A DNA stretch of 64,000 nt from Bdellovibrionales bacterium GWA1_52_35 (GTDB taxonomy: Bacteria; Bdellovibrionota; UBA1018). The stretch is taken from the NCBI GenBank assembly GCA_001769805.1, contig MEPO01000009.1:186001-250000 (forward strand). The letters are read 5' to 3'. The notes beneath the pieces are model-generated. The model was not told where the DNA came from, searched no databases, and saw only the letters and a list, made by a program, of their open reading frames with translations. Positions 28,142 to 35,679 of the stretch are shown one piece after another (the first letter of the stretch is position 1; the number at the start of each line of letters is the position of its first letter). The position numbers and the translations under genes were made by a program.

Positions 28142-28163
28142 GCGCCGAAGGCGCTGTTTTTTT
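28142..28163 (+). terminator. Short terminator-like hairpin without an obvious gene
   Basis: GCGCC-GAA-GGCGC followed by TG and seven T on the plus strand resembles a small intrinsic terminator. The only DNA upstream on this strand is antisense to the HU gene, so it might end an unannotated RNA or be fortuitous. Confidence 0.35.
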
Positions 28164-28533
28164 ATTCGCTGGTGAGTCTCGCGAAACGAGATGCCTTCCT
28201 CTTTGACAAGCCGATAGGCCTCTTTTGTCGCATAAATTGGGGTGTTTTCTGGCGGCTTTTATATTGCCTGAAGCATAACCGTTCCCACATGCGACGATCC
28301 GCGACTACAGCGGTTGCGAGCGAATGGTGTTTCCCTTTTTACAGGCGAACGCCGCCCCAGGCCGCAACCGGATCAGCAAAATGGAATCGACTCCGTGAAA
28401 TTTCAGAAGTCCGTCGGGCGGCATTTATCGAGGTGTTCAGGTGATTGGAAATTCGCGTCGTGTTTTGTTGATATGTGCGGGCACGCCGTTAGTTCGCAGT
28501 CCTGGATAAATAATCCAAGGCTTGCTTATATTA

Positions 28534-28560
28534 TTGACAAAAATTAACAATTCTAATTAT
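28534..28560 (+). promoter_or_regulatory. Possible promoter for the two-TM sensor-like gene
   Basis: TTGACA at 28534-28539 is followed by the A+T-rich TAATTAT at 28554-28560. Spacing to the second element is shorter than ideal, so this is tentative. A GGAGG ribosome binding site follows at 28575-28579. Confidence 0.3.
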
Positions 28561-28583
28561 CATTTTGTCTATGTGGAGGTTTT

Positions 28584-29081
28584 ATGCCCAACTTTATTTC
28601 CAATGATCACCCGTCTCCAAGCCGCAGCGGGAGGCGGAAGACACTCCTGATATTTCCAAGATTTCAGCTTTCGATCATCGGAGTCAATGTGGGGATCATT
28701 TTGACCATGGCACTTCTGCTCTGGGTTGCTGTGGAGAACGCCTTCCGTGACCTGCAGCCGGCAGCAGGTCTTTCCGTTAACGAGGCCACTTTTTTCAGAA
28801 ATTACGTGGCGTACCAGGCGACGCAGGTGCGGATTGGTTTGCTGGTGGCCGGGCTTTGCGGAATCGCCATCTCAGTCATCGCCACACTGATTATGTCCCA
28901 CAAGTTTGCGGGGCCCTTGGTCAGGTTGCGAAATTATTTCACGAAAGCTTGCGACGGAACGAGTCCCATTTCGGAATTGAATTTCCGTGATGGCGATTTC
29001 CTCAGTGAATTTCCACCGTTGGTTAACAAGGCCATGGCAGTGGCACAGGAGAGGGGCGCGCGGAATCACAAAGGGGAATGA
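28584..29081 (+). CDS. Two-TM membrane protein with HAMP-like juxtamembrane region
   Basis: The 165-residue protein has TM helices at about 28-48 and 82-105 with a short periplasmic loop between them. After the second TM comes HKFAGPLVRLRNYF, with the Pro-Leu-x-x-Leu pattern found where HAMP signalling helices leave the membrane. There is no catalytic domain. It resembles the membrane input part of chemoreceptors or sensor kinases. A GGAGG site precedes the ATG. It is convergent with the Ser/Thr kinase gene, 23 bases away. A role with that kinase is only a possibility. Confidence 0.65.
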   Translation: MPNFISNDHPSPSRSGRRKTLLIFPRFQLSIIGVNVGIILTMALLLWVAVENAFRDLQPAAGLSVNEATFFRNYVAYQATQVRIGLLVAGLCGIAISVIATLIMSHKFAGPLVRLRNYFTKACDGTSPISELNFRDGDFLSEFPPLVNKAMAVAQERGARNHKGE

Positions 29082-29104
29082 ATCAGTTTGAGCGAGTCCA
29101 TATC

Positions 29105-30715
29105 CTACGGCCCCGCCATTCCGTCTGAAATGATGTTCTTCAGCGTATTGGTTTTCTGAGTGAGCAAGACCGGCAGGTTTCGAGTCTCTCCCGGGCGCAG
29201 AATAATGATCTGCTCAAAATTTCCGAGAGTGGGGTGGGTGACGACGATCTTGACGGGTTTGCCGGTCGGGACTCGCGAAATATGCATCGGGAGCGCGCCG
29301 CCCGTTTGAATGTTGCCGACCAGAACATAGACATCTTTTTCGCTACCACTCAAAACAACAGTGGCTCGCCCAGCGACTGCGCGTCCGATAGTATCAGAAA
29401 GAAAACTCAGGCCCGGTATTTTGATACCGCGATCGGTGGCCGAGCTGATCAGGACCAGTACTCCTATCAAACCAATCACGATGAATGTGGCTTTGGAACG
29501 TTTGCGCCGGTCTTTCTGGAGAATCTCACGTTCCGCATTCAGCAAGTCGATTGAACCGGAAGATCGCGCCTCGTTCGGAGCTGCAGCTGGGGCCGGAGCT
29601 GGTATCGGCGCCAGTTCAGGCACGGAAACAGGCACGGGGGCGGCTTTTTCAATATTGGAAAAGTTTTCGTAAATCGTTTTCGGCTCGTCGTCATTTGATT
29701 TTTGCAGCAGATATGCCGATTTTTTAATCAGATCTTTTACTTTTTCCCGGTCGTGCTTGATCTCTGCCTTGAATAGATTGCAGCTGAATGTTGCCAGTGA
29801 TCGCGGGTCAAAAGAAGGGGACAGCCGGTAGAGCAACTGGTGAAGCGCCTGATAAACATCCAGGCAGCTGGCGTAACGATCGCTCGGATCGATCGCAAGC
29901 ATTTTCAAGACAATCTGGTCGACTTCCGGTGGCACATCCTTCCGGTGCACCGTCGTGGAATGAATCTCGTCTTTAGCATTTAACAGTTTTTGCAGGATCG
30001 CCATCTCGGTAGTGCCGGTGAATAGCTTGCGTCCAGCCAGCACTTCCCAGAGCACGAGACCAAGCGCGAACTGGTCACAGCGGGCATCCACTGCCGTGTC
30101 GGCGACCTGCTCTGGTGCAAGGTACGATGGTTTGCCTTTGATCATTCCAGTTCGGGTCGCATCCATGTTGGATGTGGCCTTGGCGATGCCGAAATCGATG
30201 ACTTTGACGTTTCCGTCGCAGGAAATCAGAATGTTCTGGGGACTGATATCGCGGTGAATGATTTTGAGAAGTTCACCCGTACTTTTGCTTTTGTAGCTAT
30301 GCGCATAATCGAGTCCGGCAGCCACCTGCGCCACGATATGGATCGCGAGATCGATCGGGAAGCGCAGCTGATCACTTAAAAGGGCCTTTAACATTGAGCT
30401 GAGGCTAAAACCCTCAACGTATTCCATTGCAATGTACGGGATGTGGTTGACCTCTCCATAATCGTAAACCTGGGCGATATTCTGGTGATTAAAGCCCATT
30501 GTTACTTTGATTTCAGACTGGAACATGTTCAGGAATTCGCTATTCGAAACAAATTCTTTTCGCATCCGCTTGATGACCAGAAGCCTGCTGATTCCGGCCG
30601 AAGTAGCCGGACATGCACGATAAATATCGGCCATGCCGCCGTGTGCCAGAAGATCCAGTAGGAAATATCGTCCAAAAGTTTTCAGTATTTCTTCCATGGG
30701 GGCATTCCTGTTCAT
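29105..30715 (-). CDS. Membrane-anchored Ser/Thr protein kinase (PknB type)
   Basis: A full eukaryote-type kinase domain fills residues 16-290: Gly loop LAHGGMADIY, ATP-binding Lys49 (LLVIKRM), catalytic loop IHRDISPQN (Asp156), and D174-F-G176. SYLAPEQ follows as the P+1 loop. Residues 290-395 are an Ala/Pro-rich cytoplasmic linker. One TM segment (about 405-425) precedes a C-terminal domain of strands resembling a PEGA domain (HPTLGNFEQIIILRPGETRNLPV), which would be periplasmic. The gene is divergent from the MotA-like gene with 106 bases between, so a shared regulatory region is likely. Targets unknown. An alternative ATG at 30697 also has a plausible ribosome binding site. Confidence 0.92.
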   Translation of the reverse strand: MNRNAPMEEILKTFGRYFLLDLLAHGGMADIYRACPATSAGISRLLVIKRMRKEFVSNSEFLNMFQSEIKVTMGFNHQNIAQVYDYGEVNHIPYIAMEYVEGFSLSSMLKALLSDQLRFPIDLAIHIVAQVAAGLDYAHSYKSKSTGELLKIIHRDISPQNILISCDGNVKVIDFGIAKATSNMDATRTGMIKGKPSYLAPEQVADTAVDARCDQFALGLVLWEVLAGRKLFTGTTEMAILQKLLNAKDEIHSTTVHRKDVPPEVDQIVLKMLAIDPSDRYASCLDVYQALHQLLYRLSPSFDPRSLATFSCNLFKAEIKHDREKVKDLIKKSAYLLQKSNDDEPKTIYENFSNIEKAAPVPVSVPELAPIPAPAPAAAPNEARSSGSIDLLNAEREILQKDRRKRSKATFIVIGLIGVLVLISSATDRGIKIPGLSFLSDTIGRAVAGRATVVLSGSEKDVYVLVGNIQTGGALPMHISRVPTGKPVKIVVTHPTLGNFEQIIILRPGETRNLPVLLTQKTNTLKNIISDGMAGP

Positions 30716-30821
30716 ACCTGCCTATGGATTAAGTATCGGAAGGAACAGGAAAAATTTTAACCGGCCGTCAATTATATCTTCCGGTACGCCGATAAGAAAA
30801 GTAGCGAAAAGGACGTGATCG

Positions 30822-31724
30822 ATGAGAGCTTCAATCTTTGGCACGATGATCGTCAGTGGAATCATGTATTTTGTGGTTTTTCATGGTTCAAAAAATCCAG
30901 CGGTTTTTCTCAACTCTCACGCCGTCGCCCTGGTTGTGGGTGGTACCATTGGCGTCGCCATCATGGGATATCCGATCAAGCGTTTCTTTGAAATCGGGGA
31001 GTTCATCATCTTCGGCTTTCTCTTCAAGCGCAGCAGCAGTCTGCTTCGCGTGACAGAGGAGCTGGTCAACGGACTTCGATACATCATTACCCATCCCAAA
31101 ACTGCCAAGACCTTCGAATCCTCGCATCCGTTCGTCCAAGAAGCCCTGATGCTGCTGAAGCAGCCTGACCTGAACGAGACTCATGTCGAACATATACTGA
31201 ATGCGCGAAGAGATACCTTCCGGGTTCGTTATGTGGAAGACGCGAAAATGTTGAGTGCAATTGCAAAATTTCCTCCGGCCCTGGGGCTGCTCGGCGCCAG
31301 CGCCGGGATGATTGAAATGATGCTGAACTTGAACAGCGCCAATGGAGCAACCGGAATCGGTGAGGCGATGGCGGTTGCTTTAACTGCAACGTTCTGGGGC
31401 ATCGCTTTATCCAATCTCATTATTCTGCCGCTGGCCGATTACGCCACTCGTGCTGCAAGTGAAGATCTTTACGTTCGGGCCCTGATTGCCGAAGCCGTGA
31501 TATTTGCGAAACGCGGATTTCCGCTGCATGCTGTGATGGAATTGCTCATCGGGCGCGTACCCGTCCGGGACCGCGTGATATTGCGTGAGCGCGTGATGGT
31601 CGCCATGTCTGATCAGGTCGCAGAAGGGGCCATGCCCAATTCGGGAAAAGGAAATTTGATCGGCTCCGGAAGAGGTATTCCGCCCGCTCAGCCCACTGAC
31701 GAGACAAAGAAGAATGCAGCTTAA
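30822..31724 (+). CDS. MotA/TolQ-family proton channel subunit (stator-like)
   Basis: Four TM segments are arranged as in flagellar MotA: two near the N-terminus (GTMIVSGIMYFVVF, VALVVGGTIGVAIMGY), a cytoplasmic loop of about 100 residues, then two near residues 145-205. The Pro residues expected at the ends of TM3 and TM4 are seen in KFPPALGLLGASAGMIEMM and LIILPLADY. An AAGGA site precedes the ATG. It overlaps the MotB-like gene by 11 bases. With that partner it should form a proton-driven 5:2 type motor. No flagellar genes are nearby, so rotation of flagella is not implied. Confidence 0.88.
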   Translation: MRASIFGTMIVSGIMYFVVFHGSKNPAVFLNSHAVALVVGGTIGVAIMGYPIKRFFEIGEFIIFGFLFKRSSSLLRVTEELVNGLRYIITHPKTAKTFESSHPFVQEALMLLKQPDLNETHVEHILNARRDTFRVRYVEDAKMLSAIAKFPPALGLLGASAGMIEMMLNLNSANGATGIGEAMAVALTATFWGIALSNLIILPLADYATRAASEDLYVRALIAEAVIFAKRGFPLHAVMELLIGRVPVRDRVILRERVMVAMSDQVAEGAMPNSGKGNLIGSGRGIPPAQPTDETKKNAA

Positions 31725-32754
31725 CAAACTTCCCCCTTTATGGCCGCCCTCAGAGGCGCCACTGGACCGAAGTCCTGAGTTCTTCGAGCCGGAAGTGAGC
31801 GTCACCGGCAATGAGGAACGCTGGCTGTTTTCCTATGCCGATATGATGACCCTGCTCTTTGGGTTCTTTGTCCTGCTCTATTCGATGTCGATCGAAAGTA
31901 CGGAAATGCTGAGTGACCGTCTGAAGATGATCGCCAACAAGATGGAAGGGAAGGCAGAGACGGCCCAGGTGGAAAAACCACAAGTGACTCAAGCCGCCTT
32001 TGATGCAAACCTGGAAGAACTCGCAAAATCAAAGGCCGAGATGGCGCGTCTAATTGCCGCTCTCGAACGGGCCAATCAGGATCTGCAACGCTCCAGGTCT
32101 CCTGCTGCCCAGGCGATCACCACACCCAGTGTTTCACGTCCTCCTGCGCGTTCGCTCACTCGTGAGGAAAAAAGAGAGTTATTCGCTCAGTTTGAAAGCA
32201 TCAGCAAGGAATTCAATGAAGAACGTGTGATGAAGCTCAGCGGGCAGATCGTCCACCTCGAAAAGCAGCTGAACAATCTGCAGAGCGAAAAAGCCAGTAC
32301 TGATGCCGAGTTGAAGAAACTTGCGGCTCGGACGCCTGCTGCCAAACAGGCTTACAATCATTTCATGGCTATCGCTATTCAGTGGAAGAAGCAGAAGCAT
32401 GACGTTGACCTTGCGGTGACCGATCCGAAAGGTCATCGCTTCACTTGGAAAACACCCGCTTTCAAGGGTGTTATGGGCACATTCGTTCTGGACAGCCGCT
32501 ATGGACCTGGCGTCGAAATGTGGCAGGCGAATAAGGGATTCATACCGGGCAACTATAAAATCGAAGTCATCCTTTATAACAAGCAGGGGAATCCTGATGC
32601 CGCCGGAGTGGAAACGAGCGTAATCACTAACGCAGGAAGCTACAAGCTTCCGCTGACCATTATCGATGGTTCCACGGTGCGGCAGAAGAGTTATGTTTTT
32701 AACGTGAATGAAGATGGAATCGTGAATACCCGGGTGAAAACAAACGCCCTATGA
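31714..32754 (+). CDS. MotB-like protein with a non-OmpA C-terminal domain
   Basis: Residues 34-60 match the MotB plug and TM helix (WLFSYADMMTLLFGFFVLLYS); Asp43 is in the place of the proton-carrying Asp of MotB. A coiled-coil region rich in Glu, Lys and Ala follows (about 70-205). The OmpA-type peptidoglycan-binding domain expected next is absent. Instead residues 205-346 form a beta-rich domain (HDVDLAVTDPKGHRF, GNYKIEVILYNKQG, GSYKLPLTIID) that looks like the DUF2135 type of immunoglobulin-like module. The periplasmic load or anchor must therefore differ from MotB. Overlaps both neighbours, hence strict stoichiometric coupling with the MotA-like and outer-membrane-type genes. Confidence 0.85.
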   Translation: MQLNKLPPLWPPSEAPLDRSPEFFEPEVSVTGNEERWLFSYADMMTLLFGFFVLLYSMSIESTEMLSDRLKMIANKMEGKAETAQVEKPQVTQAAFDANLEELAKSKAEMARLIAALERANQDLQRSRSPAAQAITTPSVSRPPARSLTREEKRELFAQFESISKEFNEERVMKLSGQIVHLEKQLNNLQSEKASTDAELKKLAARTPAAKQAYNHFMAIAIQWKKQKHDVDLAVTDPKGHRFTWKTPAFKGVMGTFVLDSRYGPGVEMWQANKGFIPGNYKIEVILYNKQGNPDAAGVETSVITNAGSYKLPLTIIDGSTVRQKSYVFNVNEDGIVNTRVKTNAL

Positions 32755-34019
32755 GGACTATTCCCAAGTGGTGGATCACGGCTTTTGTTTGGGTCGGGTT
32801 CATCACGGGTACCGAACACGCAATAGCGGGTGTCTCGTTGCTTCGCTCCGGGGGATTGGTGAAACCGGTGCTGCAGGCCACTGAAGGGTTCATGAGCATC
32901 CGCGGGGGAGTCCGTGTCTATGGAGCTTATGTACGAATTCAGAATGCGGCATTGAGAAATGGCGCGGTTCTGAGCGTTGAGCATGGGGCCGGGCAGATCA
33001 AGGATGGTATCCTTCATCTGCAATTGGGCGCGTACCTGACGAAGGTGGAATGGAAATCCGCAGGGGGACGCTCCCACAATCTGACTCTCAAGTGGAATCC
33101 CGAACGGAAGGGTGTCTTGCGGGATGGCTGTGACGAACGATCACCGGTTGTGACTTTGGGAGACTGGCGTTCATCGCTGAATTTTCCGATCGGTGAGTCC
33201 TGTTCAACACGAAATGGCCTGCCCTCCGTTACGTTGTCTCTTCCCGGAGAAGCCGAATGGATCGAGTCTTCACTTTTTGAAGCAGACGGAAAAGGTGAGC
33301 GTTGGCATCTTTACTCAATTCCTGCTTCCGTAGCCGAGGGCGGGGTGATCGGATCCATTTCAATCGCCTTGCGCTCTCAAAAAATTCAGCTGAATCTGGT
33401 CGCTCCCAAGACAAATGTCGGTGAGTATCGCGTAAAATCCGAGACCTTCGACAACGCACTCTCTGTTGGGACCCTGGGAATCAATTTGTCAGCTAACCAG
33501 ATTACCGCCTCCGACAGTAAAATGTTCATGAGGTACTCCCTTCTTTCTCCAAACGTTACGGGTCCGCTGCGGCTGGGGCTTTTTTATCAGGCTGGAGCCG
33601 CGACCGGTGGACGAGACAGTGCGATTGAGTACTCGGAAGCGGGTTTTAAGGTTCTGGCCGAATTCATCTACGCAAAATTTGATCTGCGTGCCGGACTGCT
33701 GTTGGATTTTGTGAACTTCACGCAATCCACGAACGCGACCAAGCTGCAGTCGGCCCAGGTGGGTCCGGAGCTTTCCTTGAGATCGCGCTTTTGGCGGGAC
33801 TATCGGATCAAGGCTGAGTTTTCTACGGTGTTTCTGGGAGCGAGCGTAGTGAGTTCGCAATCGACACTCTACGGTGGTGTATCCAGGCGGATCGGCTTCT
33901 TCGGGAAGGATGCCTGGGCAGGTCTCATGATGGGAATGGAAAGCTTCAACGTAAAGTCGAGTAATGGCTCGACAGGAAATTTCAGGACCCAGACGATTCA
34001 TCTTTGTCTGGAATACTGA
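32751..34019 (+). CDS. Exported protein with probable C-terminal outer-membrane barrel, motor operon
   Basis: The 422-residue protein starts with a signal peptide (cleavage near HAIA-GV). The first half has long beta strands and several Cys. The second half shows alternating strands (LGLFYQAGAATGG, FDLRAGLLLDFVNF, KAEFSTVFLGASVV) and ends in LCLEY, consistent with a membrane barrel. Its ATG overlaps the stop of the MotB-like gene by 4 bases (ATGA), the strongest evidence that it is a partner of the MotA/B-like pair. It may receive force from the inner-membrane motor. Family not recognised. Confidence 0.72.
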   Translation: MRTIPKWWITAFVWVGFITGTEHAIAGVSLLRSGGLVKPVLQATEGFMSIRGGVRVYGAYVRIQNAALRNGAVLSVEHGAGQIKDGILHLQLGAYLTKVEWKSAGGRSHNLTLKWNPERKGVLRDGCDERSPVVTLGDWRSSLNFPIGESCSTRNGLPSVTLSLPGEAEWIESSLFEADGKGERWHLYSIPASVAEGGVIGSISIALRSQKIQLNLVAPKTNVGEYRVKSETFDNALSVGTLGINLSANQITASDSKMFMRYSLLSPNVTGPLRLGLFYQAGAATGGRDSAIEYSEAGFKVLAEFIYAKFDLRAGLLLDFVNFTQSTNATKLQSAQVGPELSLRSRFWRDYRIKAEFSTVFLGASVVSSQSTLYGGVSRRIGFFGKDAWAGLMMGMESFNVKSSNGSTGNFRTQTIHLCLEY

Positions 34020-34026
34020 ATTCAGT

Positions 34027-35679
34027 TTAGCGGCCGACGCAGCGGACACCTTGACTCGAGCTGCGCGGCTTGGAGCTGACGGCCCCATTGGAGCCGTCGA
34101 AAGTGAAAGCCAGACCTCGGCTGCTCTCGAGAACCGTTGCTGCCCACTCGGCGATCCCGAGAGTTTGTCCCATATCCGGCATGACGAACCGGACTCCGTC
34201 CACTTCCGCCAAGGCATAATCGTACTTGGTCGGAATGCGCCAGCCGACGGCCGGTGAACTGCTCTGATCCAGGGCTGCCAGGCCACTCGGCTCTATATTG
34301 CTGTCGCTGCGAGTGAAGTTTGGGTCTTCAAAACAGGCGCTGACAGCCATGCCACTGGTTGCCTGGTAGGTATTGGAAGTACAAAATGCGTTTGGATCGG
34401 TTTCGGACGAAGGGTTGCCGAAAATATGGTTCGAGCCCGTAGCTTTGCACCAATTGAGAGCAGTCGCAACGAGTGAACTCCAGAGAAGGCCGCTGCGCTG
34501 ATCCTGCCAGACTTCTTTTCCTTTGCCGGAATCGGTTGCGCCAGTCCGCGTGACGAGCTTCCAAAGGGATTGGGCCCCGTTGGCCCGTGAGGCGCCGTTC
34601 CAGGTGGCTTCGGCCGAAAGTATTCCATGACTGGCACAATGAGCGACTCTTTGGGCAAGAGTACCAGCCAGGCCGCAGGTGCAGGGAGAATCCGCCGAGC
34701 CGCCGGCAGCGCCGGTGCTTGCGTCACATGTGGTGTCCCAGTCCGTACGCCTGACGTAGGCGGCAGCGGTGGCTGCCAGATCCGTATCCTGCAAAAGCGC
34801 GGGAACAGCGCGGGCTCCAATTGGAGAATTCGTGTAAACGGTCACATTTTCAGTAGCAACGGTTCGCTGGGCTGCTCCGAGGGTTCGGAATTCGGAAGAA
34901 GAAAGAAAGTTCATGTAACTTCCAACTGTGCTGTTGACGCACGAAGCGGTTCCGTTGACTGCTGTTCCTGCGTTGTTGAAAGTGTAATAGCCGGAGCAAA
35001 CCCGGGAATCCCCGTCAATCGGAGTGTAGAGAAATGCGATCGGGACCGCCGCCTGGCAAGTGGCGCTTCCACTCACGCCGAAAATGCTGCTGCCGCTGCA
35101 GAATCGAGTCGCCGCGAGATTGGGATCACTCGCCCTGCATTGCATGTCTGTATAGGAACCGGGAGGTATTTCGAGGTTGATGGTTGTGGAGGCTCCCTCA
35201 TTGGTATATGTCGTGACATTCGTTCCTGTTGGGACGCTGCCTGTGACCAGGTTTCCGTTCACGTAAGCTTTCTTTCCATTCGCCATATCACTGGTGATGA
35301 GATTGGCATCCGAGGTGTCGACCACAGTGTCGTCGGACCCCATCACGCTGAAAATCATGGCCTCGAATTTGAGATTTGCGCCAGTGAGATTGGAGTCCTG
35401 GATGGAGACCATGGTATCGCCAGTGTAGTAGCCTTTTGGGATGGTCACGGATCTGGATCCATTGATACCGACGGTTGTTACTCCCAAAGGAAGCGTTCCA
35501 CTGAGCAATTTTCCGTCCAGGTCGAGAACCGCCTTTCCTCCGATCACATCACCGGATGCAGCAGGATCTTCACCCTTCTTTTCCTCGTAGTAACCGTATC
35601 CTCCCGGAGAAAAACTGGAAGAATCACATCCCGCAAAAAGAAGGCCGCACGCTGAAAGTAGGAATTTCAAGTTTCTCAT
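34027..35679 (-). CDS. DUF1566 (Lcl C-terminal) lipoprotein, copy 2 of a tandem pair
   Basis: The lipoprotein signal ends in LFAGC (Cys18). Several short repeats follow, each with a GYYTGDTM or GSYTDMQC-type segment and paired Gly-rich turns, then a C-terminal DUF1566 domain (EVWQDQRSGLLWSS, NWCKATG, GWRIPTKYDYALAE, EWAATV, GVRCVGR). DUF1566 proteins are surface or secreted carbohydrate-type modules of uncertain role. The ATG at 35679 overlaps the TGA of the upstream gene (ATGA), so it is translationally coupled; a longer frame from 35805 would run inside that gene. About 550 residues. Confidence 0.88.
   Translation of the reverse strand: MRNLKFLLSACGLLFAGCDSSSFSPGGYGYYEEKKGEDPAASGDVIGGKAVLDLDGKLLSGTLPLGVTTVGINGSRSVTIPKGYYTGDTMVSIQDSNLTGANLKFEAMIFSVMGSDDTVVDTSDANLITSDMANGKKAYVNGNLVTGSVPTGTNVTTYTNEGASTTINLEIPPGSYTDMQCRASDPNLAATRFCSGSSIFGVSGSATCQAAVPIAFLYTPIDGDSRVCSGYYTFNNAGTAVNGTASCVNSTVGSYMNFLSSSEFRTLGAAQRTVATENVTVYTNSPIGARAVPALLQDTDLAATAAAYVRRTDWDTTCDASTGAAGGSADSPCTCGLAGTLAQRVAHCASHGILSAEATWNGASRANGAQSLWKLVTRTGATDSGKGKEVWQDQRSGLLWSSLVATALNWCKATGSNHIFGNPSSETDPNAFCTSNTYQATSGMAVSACFEDPNFTRSDSNIEPSGLAALDQSSSPAVGWRIPTKYDYALAEVDGVRFVMPDMGQTLGIAEWAATVLESSRGLAFTFDGSNGAVSSKPRSSSQGVRCVGR

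Larger units (their letters stand above)
27988..28583. other. Long intergenic region upstream of the HU-family gene
   Basis: About 600 bases with no convincing gene. The minus-strand half should hold the HU promoter. A short hairpin with a T run points to the plus strand at 28142-28163. A plus-strand promoter-like TTGACA occurs at 28534-28539, and a GGAGG site lies just before the gene at 28584. A 105-codon frame at 28127-28444 lacks a ribosome binding site and protein-like composition. Confidence 0.5.

Noticed and set aside
28127-28444. 105-codon frame on the plus strand in the long intergenic region
   Set aside because: No ribosome binding site, odd composition, a terminator-like hairpin lies in its first codons, and no family features.
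30822-32754. Zorya anti-phage system or flagellar stator
   Set aside because: Zorya needs ZorC/D or ZorE and an OmpA-type ZorB; flagellar use needs flagellar genes; none are nearby and the OmpA domain is absent.
34016-34027. 12-base palindrome ACTGAATTCAGT between convergent genes
   Set aside because: It has no loop or T run and is made by the two facing stop-codon regions; too short to call a terminator.
34627-35655. 342-codon plus-strand frame opposite the DUF1566 gene
   Set aside because: It is antisense to a well-supported lipoprotein and is Cys/Gly/Ser-rich without domain or start signal.
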